Assembly (NCBI RefSeq): GCF_010729305.1
Contig: NZ_AP022574.1
Coordinates: 2,356,001-2,420,000 of the forward strand
From: Mycolicibacterium psychrotolerans
GTDB lineage: Bacteria; Actinomycetota; Actinomycetes; Mycobacteriales; Mycobacteriaceae
Reading direction: 5' to 3'
DNA: 64,000 nucleotides
This document shows, in pieces, positions 17,780 to 28,111 of this stretch; positions within the stretch are counted from its first letter, which is position 1, and each line of letters opens with the position of its first letter. Position numbers and translations under genes: made by a program. The notes under the pieces were generated by a model. That model saw only the letters and a program-made list of their open reading frames with translations, was not told the origin of the DNA and did no database searches.

Positions 17780-18434
17780 GGTGGTCTCCTTCGGTGGAGG
17801 TGAACGGGATGCCCTTCTCGCGCTGGGCCAGAAAGGCGTCGTACATCGTCGAGTCGGCCAACAGGCCGTTCGTGTAGAGCTCGAGGGCGGGCAGCACCAT
17901 GTCCTCGCTGTAGTCGCGCAGCACTGCGCGCAGGTCCGTCGGGTTCTCGTGCAGCTGCGCATACAGCAGGAATCCGCCGCCGTTGGCCATCGCGACGAAG
18001 CGGGCCCGCGCCTTGGGATCGACGCTGGGCTTGATGGTTCCGGCGCGCACGCCCTCTTCGATGTACTGCTCGGCGTTGTCGATCATGCTGAGCCACAGCA
18101 TCTTCGCGAGCTCGCCGCCGCTGCTCATGCTGCGCACCAGATACGCCATCATCGGGGCGTAGCCCTCGATCTCGGCCATCTGCGCCAGCCAGGTCGCCGG
18201 GTCCGAGCTCTGGATCGTCTCCGACTTGCTCGCCCGCACGGTCTCGGCGACGTAGTCGTCGCACGCACGGTGCAGCTTCTCCTTGGACCCGAAGTGGTGG
18301 ATGACCAGACCGGGGCTCACGCCGGCCGCCGCGGCGATGGCCCGCACGCTCACGCCGAAGCCTTCGCGGCCGAACAGGTCGATCGCGGCGTCACGAATCC
18401 GTGCCGCTGCGGTGAGATCGTCCGCTGAACGCAT
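17772..18434 (-). CDS. TetR-family repressor of the ABC exporter (Rv1219c-like)
   Basis: A 220-residue regulator. The N-terminal DNA-binding domain covers residues 1-55 with the recognition helix region [22 protein letters not shown]; the C-terminal ligand domain is helical. ATG 18434 is chosen over two upstream in-frame starts (18443 and GTG 18452) because those fall inside the operator palindrome and because a TAGCAT box ends 7 nt before 18434. The M. tuberculosis homologue represses the same pump, and a crystal structure of it is known. The first gene of its own operon, it is almost surely autoregulated. Confidence 0.94.
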   Translation of the reverse strand: MRSADDLTAAARIRDAAIDLFGREGFGVSVRAIAAAAGVSPGLVIHHFGSKEKLHRACDDYVAETVRASKSETIQSSDPATWLAQMAEIEGYAPMMAYLVRSMSSGGELAKMLWLSMIDNAEQYIEEGVRAGTIKPSVDPKARARFVAMANGGGFLLYAQLHENPTDLRAVLRDYSEDMVLPALELYTNGLLADSTMYDAFLAQREKGIPFTSTEGDHRD

Positions 18435-18441
18435 GTTCAAC

Positions 18442-18447
18442 ATGCTA
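18442..18447 (-). promoter_or_regulatory. -10 box for the TetR-ABC exporter operon
   Basis: TAGCAT on the minus strand, 7 nt before ATG 18434. It lies within one arm of the operator palindrome, so repressor binding would block the polymerase directly. Confidence 0.6.
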
Positions 18448-18462
18448 AACACTCGTTTAGCA
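18443..18462. promoter_or_regulatory. TetR operator palindrome of the ABC exporter operon
   Basis: TGCTAAAC-ACTC-GTTTAGCA: perfect 8-bp arms with a 4-bp centre, 9 to 28 bp upstream of the TetR start codon and overlapping its -10 box. This is the size and place expected of a TetR autoregulatory operator. It stands out as AT-rich in a GC-rich region. Confidence 0.75.
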
Positions 18463-18480
18463 CGCGGTCAAGACCTATCG

Positions 18481-18539
18481 GCGGAATAGCATTCCGGGTC
18501 GTAAGAAGCGCGGTTCAGCGACCAGGAATGCGCTTCCGC
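18481..18539. repeat. 59/60-bp palindromic intergenic element, copy 1
   Basis: Imperfect 15-bp arms: GCGGAATAGCATTCC (18481-18495) and GGAATGCGCTTCCGC (18525-18539). Its reverse complement matches the copy at 49394-49453 in the arms, in TGGTCGCTG beside one arm, and in CCCGGAATG at the other, with one indel. It lies between the operator of the TetR gene and the O-methyltransferase stop. Confidence 0.8.
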
Positions 18540-18551
18540 GGGGAGAGAAGA

Positions 18552-19232
18552 TCAGTCGCGGGCGGCGGCGAGCAGGCCGTCGCCCAACGGGATCAGCACC
18601 GGGGTCAGCCGCTCGTCCTCGGCGATCAGCCGGGCGGCCTCCCGCACGGCGGCGACTTCGGCGTCCTTGGCCGTCGCGTCACCGGCCCGGCCGCCCAGCG
18701 CCGCGCGGTGCACGACGATCGCCCCGCCCGGCCGCAACAGGCGCACTCCTTCGACGACGAACTGCGGCTGATCGGCGGGATCGGCGTCGATGAACACCAG
18801 GTCGTAGGACTCGTCGGCGAGCCGGGTGAGGACCTCCTGGGCGCGGCCGCCGATCAGCCGGGTCCGCCCCGGGCCGACGCCGGCCTCGGTGAACGCCTGC
18901 TTGGCGATGCGCTGGTGTTCGGGCTCGACGTCGATGGTGGTGAGTACGCCGTCTTCACGCATGCCGGACAGCAGCCACAGACCGCTGACCCCGGCGCCGG
19001 TACCCACCTCGACCACCGCTTTGGCGCTGGTCAGCTTCGCCAGTACGCAGAGCAGGGCGCCGACGGCCGGCGTCACCGCGCCCGCGCCGATGTCGACGGC
19101 GCGTTCCCGCGCGGCGGCGACGATCGCGTCCTCGGAGATCGAGTGTTCGGCGTGGCTGACGATCGCCTCGGCCGGGCTGGGCCGGGATCCGGAATCGCCG
19201 GCGCTGCCTGCGGGCTCGTCGGTGCTCGCCAT
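18552..19232 (-). CDS. Class I O-methyltransferase (Rv1220c-like)
   Basis: A 225-residue SAM-dependent methyltransferase of the catechol/caffeoyl-CoA type (Methyltransf_3). The SAM loop [19 protein letters not shown] lies near residue 75, [17 protein letters not shown] follows, and the metal/SAM aspartates are in [13 protein letters not shown] near 142. The substrate is unknown. ATG 19232 is 7 nt after a TACGCT box, a leaderless arrangement that rejects the longer arginine-rich N-terminus open upstream. It is divergent from sigE, as Rv1220c is in M. tuberculosis. Confidence 0.93.
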   Translation of the reverse strand: MASTDEPAGSAGDSGSRPSPAEAIVSHAEHSISEDAIVAAARERAVDIGAGAVTPAVGALLCVLAKLTSAKAVVEVGTGAGVSGLWLLSGMREDGVLTTIDVEPEHQRIAKQAFTEAGVGPGRTRLIGGRAQEVLTRLADESYDLVFIDADPADQPQFVVEGVRLLRPGGAIVVHRAALGGRAGDATAKDAEVAAVREAARLIAEDERLTPVLIPLGDGLLAAARD

Positions 19233-19239
19233 GCCCGCG

Positions 19240-19245
19240 AGCGTA
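19240..19245 (-). promoter_or_regulatory. -10 box for leaderless O-methyltransferase mRNA
   Basis: TACGCT on the minus strand, 7 nt before ATG 19232. Confidence 0.55.
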
Positions 19246-19412
19246 GAGCGTCGGCGGCGACGCCGGGACCCCGACACGCCCGTCCGCGGAATTCGCCCGT
19301 ACCGGCCCCGCGCCGCGCCGTTTCCGCTGGTCGAAAATGGGTAGCGCTCTTTCTCAGGAAATGTTCAGTTTGCTCATATGCCTGGCACACCACCACAGGA
19401 GAACGTGATCGC

Positions 19413-20207
19413 ATGACAGACGGCGCGCACCGCGACCAGATCGGACTGCCCGACGACGGGAAGAAAGTGTCGCTGCGCCGTGTTGTTGCCCTCGAGCGGT
19501 CTCTCGACGACCGCGGTTCGCACGACATGGAGGATCCGACGACCACCACAGTGACCGGCCCCACCGCCGCTCCCGTTTCGATGGCACACCTCGAGCAGTT
19601 CACCGATGCCGAATGGGTCGAGCCGACCGACGAGCTGACCGGCACCGCGGTCTTCGACGCCACCGGCGATCACGCCGCGATGCCCAGCTGGGACGAGCTG
19701 GTCCGCCAGCACGCCGACCGGGTGTACCGGCTGGCCTACCGCCTGTCGGGCAATCAGCACGACGCGGAGGACCTGACGCAGGAGACCTTCATCCGGGTGT
19801 TCCGCTCCGTGCAGAACTACCAGCCCGGCACGTTCGAGGGCTGGCTGCACCGCATCACCACGAACCTGTTCCTCGACATGGTCCGCCGCCGCGGCCGCAT
19901 CCGGATGGAAGCGCTGCCCGAGGACTACGAGCGGGTGCCCGCCGACGAGCCCAATCCCGAGCAGATCTACCACGACTCGCGGCTGGGCCCCGACCTGCAG
20001 GCCGCGCTCGACTCCCTGCCCCCTGAGTTCCGCGCCGCCGTGGTGCTGTGCGACATCGAGGGGCTGTCCTACGAGGAGATCGGCGCGACGCTTGGCGTCA
20101 AGCTGGGCACCGTGCGCAGCCGCATCCACCGTGGCCGCCAGGCGCTGCGCGACTACCTCGCCCGCCACTCCGACGTCGACGTGCGCGACGCGGCCAGATC
20201 GGCCTGA
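19413..20207 (+). CDS. sigE: ECF sigma factor SigE
   Basis: A 264-residue sigma factor for envelope and surface stress. A variable N-terminal stretch of about 75 residues precedes region 2 ([36 protein letters not shown], of which [11 protein letters not shown] binds the -10) and region 4 ([27 protein letters not shown] and the recognition helix [15 protein letters not shown]). ATG 19413 follows AGGAGA at 19397. In-frame ATGs at 19527 and 19581 could give shorter forms; alternative SigE starts are known in M. tuberculosis. The frame is open far upstream in antisense to the methyltransferase, which is not coding. rseA, its regulator, follows by 79 bp. Confidence 0.96.
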   Translation: MTDGAHRDQIGLPDDGKKVSLRRVVALERSLDDRGSHDMEDPTTTTVTGPTAAPVSMAHLEQFTDAEWVEPTDELTGTAVFDATGDHAAMPSWDELVRQHADRVYRLAYRLSGNQHDAEDLTQETFIRVFRSVQNYQPGTFEGWLHRITTNLFLDMVRRRGRIRMEALPEDYERVPADEPNPEQIYHDSRLGPDLQAALDSLPPEFRAAVVLCDIEGLSYEEIGATLGVKLGTVRSRIHRGRQALRDYLARHSDVDVRDAARSA

Positions 20208-20286
20208 CGTTCGTCGGCGGGTTCACAGCATGCCGCGCTACATTCGATGAAGACCCGTCGATATGACATGACCGGAGAGGAGTCAG

Positions 20287-20685
20287 GTGGTGTTCGATCC
20301 CGGACACGCGTTCCGTCGCGCTTTCTCCTGGCTCCCCACCCAGTTCGCCTCTCAGAGTGACGCCCCGGTCGGGCCACGTCAGTTCGGTTCCACCGAGCAC
20401 CTGTCCACCGAAGCCGTAGCCGCGTTCGTCGACGGCGAGTTGCGCATGAGCGCGCACCTGCGCGCCGCGCACCACATGTCGATGTGTCCGCAGTGTGCGA
20501 CCGAGGTCGACGCCCAGCGCCAGGCCCGGGAAGTGCTGCGTGACGCGTGTCCGGTGGCGATGCCGAGCTCACTTCTGGGCCTGTTGTCCCAGATCCCGCA
20601 GCACGCACCGATCGAGCAACCGGAACCGGCCGACACCGCGCAGTTGGCTGACGGCGCGCCGCGCGCCCGTCGCAAGCGTCGGTAG
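20287..20685 (+). CDS. rseA: Anti-sigma-E factor RseA
   Basis: A 132-residue soluble anti-sigma factor. The zinc-associated motif H-x3-C-x2-C is in HHMSMCPQCATEVD near residues 61-74, preceded by LSTEAVAAFVDGELRMSAH. No membrane helix is found, in line with mycobacterial RseA, which holds SigE in the cytoplasm and releases it on oxidation or after PknB-triggered ClpC proteolysis. The start is GTG 20287 or the adjacent GTG 20290, after GGAGAGGAG. It is followed by htrA (96 bp gap). Confidence 0.94.
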   Translation: MVFDPGHAFRRAFSWLPTQFASQSDAPVGPRQFGSTEHLSTEAVAAFVDGELRMSAHLRAAHHMSMCPQCATEVDAQRQAREVLRDACPVAMPSSLLGLLSQIPQHAPIEQPEPADTAQLADGAPRARRKRR

Positions 20686-20766
20686 GGTGAGGGCGCGTCG
20701 ACCGGACATGTGCGCCGGGGACTGCCGGCACCGCGATCACGGTGTGTTGGGTACGGAAGTGCATGA

Positions 20767-22269
<1,503 letters not shown>

Positions 22270-22272
22270 GCC

Positions 22273-22677
22273 ATGTTCGCCAACGTCGGCTGGGGCGAGA
22301 TGCTGGTCCTGGTGATCGCCGGTCTGGTGATCCTGGGTCCGGAGCGGCTGCCCGGCGCGATCCGCTGGACCTCCGGCGCGGTGCGTCAGGCGAGGGACTA
22401 CATCTCGGGCGCGACCAGCCAGCTGCGCCAGGACCTGGGCCCGGAGTTCGATGATCTGCGCGAACCGCTGTCCGAACTGCAGAAGCTGCGGGGCATGACG
22501 CCGCGCGCGGCGCTGACCAAGCACCTGCTCGACGGCGACGACTCGATCTTCACCGGACGCTTCGACGCGCCGAGCACCCCGGAGAAGCCGCAGACCCCGC
22601 CGGAGAAGCCGCAGTCCGGCCCTGGGCCGATCGATGCCTCGCCGGGCGCGACCCGGTTCGACCCGGACGCGACGTAG
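22273..22677 (+). CDS. tatB: Sec-independent protein translocase subunit TatB
   Basis: A 134-residue protein with one N-terminal membrane helix ([24 protein letters not shown]) and an amphipathic helix after the GPERLP hinge, then a Pro-rich tail with a doubled EKPQ segment ([12 protein letters not shown]). It works with TatA and TatC to export folded twin-arginine proteins. Glu near residue 9 and the Pro in GPERLP are the usual TatB residues. It is coupled to htrA and converges on mrp with 3 bp between stops. Confidence 0.95.
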   Translation: MFANVGWGEMLVLVIAGLVILGPERLPGAIRWTSGAVRQARDYISGATSQLRQDLGPEFDDLREPLSELQKLRGMTPRAALTKHLLDGDDSIFTGRFDAPSTPEKPQTPPEKPQSGPGPIDASPGATRFDPDAT

Positions 22678-22680
22678 CGG

Positions 22681-23823
22681 CTAACGGCCGGCCGGGTCCA
22701 GACCCAGCGACATGCCGGCCAGCCCGCGCTTGCGGCTGGACAGCGAGTCCGCGATCTTGCACAGCTCGACGCCTGCCGGAGAGTCGGGCGCGCTGAGCAC
22801 CAGCGGAATCCCGGTGTCGCCTGCGGCCACCAGCGCCGGATCCAGCGGCACCTGGCCCAGCAGCGGCACGTCGGCACCTACCGAGCGCGACAGACTCTCG
22901 GCGACCCGGCGGCCGCCGCCCTCACCGAACAGCTGCATCGTCGACCCGTCCGGCATCAGCAGCCCTGCCATGTTCTCGACGACGCCGGCGATGCGCTGGC
23001 GGGTCTGCAGCGCGATGGCGCCGGCACGCTCGGCGACCTCCGCCGCGGCGAGCTGGGGAGTGGTGACAACCAGGATCTCCGCGCCCGGGATCAGCTGCGA
23101 CACCGAGATCGCGATGTCGCCGGTGCCCGGCGGCAGGTCCAGCAGCAGCACGTCGAGGTCACCCCAGTACACGTCGGCGAGGAACTGCTGCAGCGCGCGG
23201 TGCAGCATCGGTCCACGCCACACCACCGGGGTGTTGCCCTGGGTGAACATCGCGATCGAGATCACCCGTACGTCGTGGGCCACCGGTGGCAGGATCATCG
23301 AGTCGACCTGGGTGGGGCGGTCGGTGGTGCCCATCATGCGGGGCACCGAGTGGCCGTAGATGTCGGCGTCGAGCAGACCGACCGACAGGCCGCGGGCGGC
23401 CATCGCGGCGGCCAGGTTCACCGTGACGCTGGACTTGCCGACCCCGCCCTTGCCGGAGGCGACCGCGTAGACCCGGGTCAGCGAGCCGGGCTGCGCGAAA
23501 GGGATCACCGGCTCGCGCGAGTCGCCGCGCAGCAGCTTGCGCAGCTCGGCGCGCTGCTCGTCGTTCATCACGTCGAGGGTGACCCGGACCGCGCCGGTGC
23601 CGGGGACGTCGCTGACGGCCCGGGTGACCCGGTCGGAGATCTCGGTCTTCTTCGGGCAGGCCGAGGTGGTCAGGTAGATCTCGACGTGCACGGATCCACC
23701 CGCCTCGACGGTGACGTTCTTGACCATGCCGACGTCGGTGATGGGGCGCCGCAGTTCGGGGTCGATCACCTTGGTCAGCGCCGCGCGCACGGCCGCGGTC
23801 AGGTCAGAGGTATTCGCAGGCAT
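22681..23823 (-). CDS. mrp: Mrp/NBP35-type iron-sulfur carrier ATPase
   Basis: A 380-residue protein: an N-terminal MIP18/DUF59 domain (residues 1-95, with DPELRRPITDVGMV) and a ParA-like ATPase with the deviant Walker A SGKGGVGKSSVTVNLA near residue 122, DADIYGHSVPRMMG, and LLLDLPPGTGDIAIS. It carries or loads iron-sulfur clusters. A start at GTG 23853 is possible on paper, but a TACACT box at 23832-23837 lies inside that extension and 8 nt before ATG 23823, so the short form is preferred. The classical CxxC of Mrp near the C-terminus is not seen, as in other mycobacterial copies. Confidence 0.94.
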   Translation of the reverse strand: MPANTSDLTAAVRAALTKVIDPELRRPITDVGMVKNVTVEAGGSVHVEIYLTTSACPKKTEISDRVTRAVSDVPGTGAVRVTLDVMNDEQRAELRKLLRGDSREPVIPFAQPGSLTRVYAVASGKGGVGKSSVTVNLAAAMAARGLSVGLLDADIYGHSVPRMMGTTDRPTQVDSMILPPVAHDVRVISIAMFTQGNTPVVWRGPMLHRALQQFLADVYWGDLDVLLLDLPPGTGDIAISVSQLIPGAEILVVTTPQLAAAEVAERAGAIALQTRQRIAGVVENMAGLLMPDGSTMQLFGEGGGRRVAESLSRSVGADVPLLGQVPLDPALVAAGDTGIPLVLSAPDSPAGVELCKIADSLSSRKRGLAGMSLGLDPAGR

Positions 23824-23831
23824 CACCCGCG

Positions 23832-23837
23832 AGTGTA
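23832..23837 (-). promoter_or_regulatory. -10 box for leaderless mrp mRNA
   Basis: TACACT on the minus strand, 8 nt before ATG 23823 and 5 nt before GTG 23826. Confidence 0.55.
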
Positions 23838-23874
23838 GGCCGCAGGCGGCCACCCTCCGGCGGCGGCCGAGTGC

Positions 23875-25200
23875 TCAGGCGACCGGGCCGGGTGCCGGAC
23901 CCAGCGCCGGGGGCAGCATCGGGCCTGGGGCGGCCGGGGCGACGGGAGCGGCCGGCGGGGGCAGCTGGGGTGGCGCCCACGGCGCGGCCGCCGGGGCGGG
24001 GAGAACGGGCGCTGCCGCGGGAGCGGGCGTGTTCGTGATGCAGAACACCGCGCACTCGGGCTGCTGCTGAGCCGGCGGAGGCGTCACCCACGGCGGCAGC
24101 CAGGCCGGCGGCGGGGGAGCCACCGGTTGCGGCGCGGCCTGCGGGGCCGGCGCCGGGCCGGGCAGCGGGCCCAGGGACTGTCCCGGCGCGAAGCCGGGCA
24201 CATTGGTGCTGATCAGGCTCGCGACGTCGGTGCGCTGACCGAGTTGGAGCAGGGCCAGCGGATCGTTGGCGGGCAGTCCGGCCGCGTTGAGCGGCAGGCC
24301 GGGGCCGAGTCCCTCGGGCCGGTCGAGGTGGCTGTCGCCGAGCGCGGGCACCTCGCCGGTGATCGGCGGCAGATCGACGGGCACCACGCCGGTGGCGTAC
24401 GCCGCGGCCCACGCCAGCACATTGCGCGCGTAAGCCATCGAGTTGTTGTAGCGCAGGATCGCGCTCAGCACGTCGGTCTGGCTGCGCAGGTTGAGGCCTC
24501 CGCTGCACAGGTAACGGGCGGCGGCCAGCGACGCGTCGAACACGTTCTGCACGTCGGCTTTGCCGTCGCCGTCCCCGTCGGCGGCATAGCGCGACCACGT
24601 GCCGGGCAGGAACTGCATCGGGCCCAACGCCCTGGCGTACACCACGCGGTCGGCGCTGCGGCTCTGCACGATGACCTCGTTACCGGCCAGGGTGCCGTCG
24701 AGGGTGGGGCCGTAGATCGGCCGCACCGCGGTGCCCCGCGCATCGGTGGCGCCGCCGTTGGCGTGCATCGACTCGATGCGACCGATGCCCGCCAGCAGGT
24801 TCCAGCTCACGCCGCAACCGGGCGTGGCCGAGGCCATCTTGGTCTCGGCGTTGCGGTAGGCGGCCAGCGCCATCGACGGGATGCGCAGTGTGCCGGGGGA
24901 ATTCACGACCACCGCGGGTGGTGGTGCGGACACGGTGGACGCGGCGATGCGCATTGGCGTCGGGGCCTTGGCCACCGCCACCACCGACACACCCGATTCG
25001 CCGGCCGCCGGTGCGACGGCGGCGAGCGGCATTACGGCCGCGTCGCGGGTCGGGGCGTTGGTCGAGGGGGCGGAGGCGCCGACAGCGCCTGCGAGCACCA
25101 GGGGGGTCAACACTGCGGCAACACCGAAAGCCGGCATCCGCACGACGCGTCCGGCGCGACTCCTCGCTGCTCCGAGGGCCGCTCCTCCCCCTATGTGCAC
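23875..25200 (-). CDS. Secreted or membrane-bound lytic murein transglycosylase (Rv1230c-like)
   Basis: A 441-residue protein. An N-terminal signal or anchor (FGVAAVLTPLVLAGAVGA) follows basic residues; the catalytic SLT/MltB-type domain covers about residues 105-300, with the probable catalytic Glu in GIGRIESMHANGG and the ALGPMQFLPGTWSRY and LSAILRYNNSMAYARNV blocks. The last 100 residues are almost pure Pro/Ala with one Cys-Cys pair, a likely wall-spanning tail. It cleaves peptidoglycan. Starts at GTG 25200 (after AGGACGG) or ATG 25137 both leave a signal; I keep the longer. Confidence 0.9.
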   Translation of the reverse strand: MHIGGGAALGAARSRAGRVVRMPAFGVAAVLTPLVLAGAVGASAPSTNAPTRDAAVMPLAAVAPAAGESGVSVVAVAKAPTPMRIAASTVSAPPPAVVVNSPGTLRIPSMALAAYRNAETKMASATPGCGVSWNLLAGIGRIESMHANGGATDARGTAVRPIYGPTLDGTLAGNEVIVQSRSADRVVYARALGPMQFLPGTWSRYAADGDGDGKADVQNVFDASLAAARYLCSGGLNLRSQTDVLSAILRYNNSMAYARNVLAWAAAYATGVVPVDLPPITGEVPALGDSHLDRPEGLGPGLPLNAAGLPANDPLALLQLGQRTDVASLISTNVPGFAPGQSLGPLPGPAPAPQAAPQPVAPPPPAWLPPWVTPPPAQQQPECAVFCITNTPAPAAAPVLPAPAAAPWAPPQLPPPAAPVAPAAPGPMLPPALGPAPGPVA

Positions 25201-25288
25201 TCAACCGTCCTAGCTGTGTGATCGCCTGTGAACCCCGTCACCATACCTATTCGGCTACGGCCGTGTAACAGCATTGGCCACAGCTGTC

Positions 25289-25834
25289 TCATCCGGATTT
25301 CCGGGACCGCCGCTCACCGGTGTCGGGTTTGCTCGATTCGCCGTCGCCCGCGGCGTCGGCAGGACGGAGCTCGACGAGCATCTCGCGGATCTCCTCGAGC
25401 TCGCGGCGCAGGTAGTCGCGGGTGGCCACCTCGCCGACCGCGAGCCGCAGCGCGGCGAGTTCGCGCGCCAGGTACTCGGTGTCGGCCTTGGTCTGCTCGG
25501 CACGCCTGCGGTCCTCTTCGAGCGAGACCCGGTCCCGGTTCTCCTGCCGGTTCTGCGCCAGCAGGATCAGCGGTGCGGCGTAGGCCGCCTGGGTGGAGAA
25601 GGCCAGGTTCAGCAGGATGAACGGATACGGGTCCCACTGCCAGGCGAACGCGCCGACGTTGAGGAACACCCAAACGATCACGAAGATGGTCTGGATCGCC
25701 AGGTAGCGCCCGGTGCCGAGGAAGCGCGCGAAGCGCTCGCTGACGCGGCCGACCGCCTCCACGTCCAGCCGCGGCGCGAACGAGCGGCTGCTCTTGGGCG
25801 TGTCGAGGCGCTGCCGAGCAGACAGGTCGCTCAT
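25289..25834 (-). CDS. DUF1003 membrane protein (Rv1231c-like)
   Basis: A 181-residue protein. Two membrane helices lie in the middle (IQTIFVIVWVFLNVGAFAW and the FILLNLAFSTQAAYAAPLILLAQNRQ block, the DUF1003 hallmark), followed by a charged coiled-coil region with many Arg/Glu (about residues 105-165). The family has no settled function. Its start overlaps the stop of the MgtE-N/CBS gene by ATGA, so both are made together; the pairing is conserved in M. tuberculosis and suggests a joint role in magnesium or stress sensing. Confidence 0.9.
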   Translation of the reverse strand: MSDLSARQRLDTPKSSRSFAPRLDVEAVGRVSERFARFLGTGRYLAIQTIFVIVWVFLNVGAFAWQWDPYPFILLNLAFSTQAAYAAPLILLAQNRQENRDRVSLEEDRRRAEQTKADTEYLARELAALRLAVGEVATRDYLRRELEEIREMLVELRPADAAGDGESSKPDTGERRSRKSG

Positions 25835-27126
25835 GTCGTCCTCTCGGCGGTCACGATCTCGGGTTCGGCTTCACGCTCCCGCCAGTCGTCGGGCAGCAGG
25901 TGGTCGAGCACGTCGTCGACGGAGACCGCGCCGAGCAGGTGGCTCTCCTCGTCGACGACCGGGCCGCACACCAGGTTGTAGGCGGCGAAGTATCGGCTCA
26001 ACGCACCCAGCGAATCCTCCGGCCGCAGGCTGGGCAGGTCTTTGTCGACCATGCCGCTGACCAGCGCGGCGGGTGGTTCGCGCAGCAGTCGCTGCAGGTG
26101 CACGCAGCCCAGATAGCGTCCCGTCGGCGTGGCGGTCGGCGGCCGGACCACGAACACCAGTGACGCCAGCGCCGGTGTCAGATCCGGATCACGCACGCGC
26201 GCAAGGGCTTCGGCGACCGTGGTGTCGGGCGCCAGGACCACCGGCTCGGACGTCATCAGACCGCCGGCGGTGTTGGGGGAGTGGCTCAGCAGGCGTCGCA
26301 CGTCCTCGGAGTCCTCCGGGTCCATCCGGCGCAGGAGCTGCTCGGCGTCGGCCGGGGTCATCGTGCCCAGCAGGTCGGCCGCGTCGTCGGGATCCATCGC
26401 CTCGAGCACGTCGGCGGCACGCTCGGTCTTGAGCTGCCGCAGCAGCGCGACCTGCTCGTCCTCGGGCAGTTCCTGCAGCACGTCGGCGAGCCGTTCGTCG
26501 TCGAGCGCGTTGACCACCTCGTAGCGGCGCTTGGCGGGCAGTTCGCGGATCGCGTCGGCCACCTCGATGGGGCGCTGGCCCTCGAACTGCTCGAGCAGCT
26601 GAGCCACCCCCTGATCGGGCATCGCCAGCCCCGACGGCGTGAGGCCCTGGACGTGTTGCCAGTCCACGGTGTGGACGTTGCTGCGCCGGCCCAGCCGCCG
26701 CTGTGGACGGACGGCGACCTTGGTCACCACCCAGTCGCGCGTGCGGGTCTGCTCGATGCCCAGATCCACCACCACGACGTCGATCCCGGCCAGCTCGGTC
26801 AGCTCGGGGTCGTCGACGCGCACCCGGGTCTCGAGCACCTGGCCCAGCACCAGCACCTCGCCGGGACGTTGGGAGAAGCGGCGCAGCGACACACTGCCGG
26901 TGGACAGGGTGACCGCACCCGGTTCGATCGCGGTGACGCGCAGAATCGGCACGAAAATCCTTTTGCGCGTCAGCAATTCGATGACCAGACCGAGGACACG
27001 CGGTTGTTGGCGGACCAGGCTGATGCTGATCACCACGTCGCGCACACGGCCGATCGATTCGCCGTCGGGACCCAGCACCACCATTCCCGCGAGCCGGGCC
27101 GCATAGACCCTGTTGACCGACGCCAT
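25831..27126 (-). CDS. MgtE N-terminal domain and CBS protein without transporter domain (Rv1232c-like)
   Basis: A 431-residue soluble protein. A PRC-barrel-like start (GMVVLGPDGESIGRVRDVVI) is followed by an MgtE_N superhelical domain (about residues 165-290, repeats such as LADVLQELPEDEQVALLRQL and AADLLGTMTPADAEQLL) and a CBS pair (about 290-415, TSEPVVLAPDTTVAEAL and GAVSVDDVLDHLLPDD). The membrane domain of MgtE magnesium channels is absent. It may be a Mg/nucleotide sensor acting with the DUF1003 partner. ATG 27126 is 7 nt after a TACTCT box. Confidence 0.9.
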   Translation of the reverse strand: MASVNRVYAARLAGMVVLGPDGESIGRVRDVVISISLVRQQPRVLGLVIELLTRKRIFVPILRVTAIEPGAVTLSTGSVSLRRFSQRPGEVLVLGQVLETRVRVDDPELTELAGIDVVVVDLGIEQTRTRDWVVTKVAVRPQRRLGRRSNVHTVDWQHVQGLTPSGLAMPDQGVAQLLEQFEGQRPIEVADAIRELPAKRRYEVVNALDDERLADVLQELPEDEQVALLRQLKTERAADVLEAMDPDDAADLLGTMTPADAEQLLRRMDPEDSEDVRRLLSHSPNTAGGLMTSEPVVLAPDTTVAEALARVRDPDLTPALASLVFVVRPPTATPTGRYLGCVHLQRLLREPPAALVSGMVDKDLPSLRPEDSLGALSRYFAAYNLVCGPVVDEESHLLGAVSVDDVLDHLLPDDWREREAEPEIVTAERTT

Positions 27127-27133
27127 GGTTGTC

Positions 27134-27139
27134 AGAGTA
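27134..27139 (-). promoter_or_regulatory. -10 box for leaderless MgtE-N/DUF1003 operon mRNA
   Basis: TACTCT on the minus strand, 7 nt before ATG 27126. It falls within the 25 bp that separate this start from the opposite CoA-ester lyase start. Confidence 0.55.
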
Positions 27140-27151
27140 GAGAGTGAGGTT

Positions 27152-28111
27152 GTGGAAAACCGCTATCGACCCCGTCGAACGTGCCTGTCAGTGCCGGGCA
27201 GCAGCGCGAAGATGATCGAGAAGGCGAAGACGCTGCCTGCCGACGAGGTGTTCCTCGACCTCGAGGACGCGGTGGCCGCCGACGCCAAAGCCCAAGCGCG
27301 CGAGCAGGTCGCGGCCGCGCTCGCCGAACCGGGATGGGCCGGGCAGTTGCGCGGGGTGCGCGTCAACGACTGGACCACTCCGTGGACCCACACCGATGTG
27401 ATCGACGTGATCGGCCGGGCGGGGGCGTCCATCGACATCGTCGTGCTGCCCAAGGTGACCGACGTCTCACACGTGCACGCCCTGGATCTGCTGCTCGGTC
27501 AGGTGGAGGCCGCGCACGGTCTGCCGGTCGGGCGGATCGGCATCGAAGCCCAGATCGAGGACGCCCGCGGGCTGACGAACATCGACGCGATCGCCGCCGC
27601 CCCCCGCGTGCAGGCGCTGGTGCTCGGCCCGGCCGACCTGATGGCCAGCCTGAACATGCGCACCCTCGAGGTGGGGGAGCAACCGGAGGGCTACGACGTC
27701 GGCGACGCCTACCACCACGTGCTGATGCGGATCCTGATCGCCGCGCGCGCCAACGGGATCAACGCGATCGACGGACCGTATCTGAAGGTGCGCGACGTGG
27801 AGGCCTTCCGCCGGGTGGCCGGTCGGGCCGCGGCGCTGGGTTTCGACGGCAAGTGGGTGCTGCACCCCGACCAGATCGCGGCGGGCAACGAGATCTTCAG
27901 TCCCCGCCAGGAGGCCTACGACCACGCCGAGCTGATCCTGGAGGCCTACGAGTGGCACACCTCCCGGGCGGGCGGCGCCAGGGGAGCGGTGATGCTCGGC
28001 GACGAGATGATCGACGAGGCCAGCCGCAAGATGGCGCTCGTCATCGCAGGCAAAGGCCGCGCGGCCGGCATGCGCCGCTTGGGCGAGCGGTTCGTCCCAG
28101 CGAGCGGCTAG
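27152..28111 (+). CDS. HpcH/HpaI aldolase, CitE-like CoA ester lyase
   Basis: A 319-residue TIM-barrel enzyme. RRTCLSVPGSSAKMIEKA at the N-terminus, VFLDLEDAVA near residue 38, IGIEAQIEDARG with the metal-binding Glu near 145 and LVLGPADLMASLNM near 165 are family signatures; KWVLHPDQI closes the barrel. Relatives split malyl-, citramalyl- or related CoA esters. I prefer GTG 27152 (after GTGAGG), since the family begins at ENRYRPRRT; ATG 27125 would overlap the divergent start codon on a shared CCATGG. It is absent from this spot in M. tuberculosis. It converges with a 4-bp overlap on the next gene. Confidence 0.88.
   Translation: MENRYRPRRTCLSVPGSSAKMIEKAKTLPADEVFLDLEDAVAADAKAQAREQVAAALAEPGWAGQLRGVRVNDWTTPWTHTDVIDVIGRAGASIDIVVLPKVTDVSHVHALDLLLGQVEAAHGLPVGRIGIEAQIEDARGLTNIDAIAAAPRVQALVLGPADLMASLNMRTLEVGEQPEGYDVGDAYHHVLMRILIAARANGINAIDGPYLKVRDVEAFRRVAGRAAALGFDGKWVLHPDQIAAGNEIFSPRQEAYDHAELILEAYEWHTSRAGGARGAVMLGDEMIDEASRKMALVIAGKGRAAGMRRLGERFVPASG

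Noticed and set aside
18528..19412. A 295-codon N-terminal extension of SigE
   Set aside because: It is antisense to the O-methyltransferase gene and unlike any sigma factor; a ribosome binding site precedes ATG 19413.
23824..23853. A ten-codon longer start for Mrp at GTG 23853
   Set aside because: The extension contains the TACACT -10 box; GGAGG directly abuts that GTG with no spacing. The apparent conservation of its residues can be explained by conservation of the promoter.
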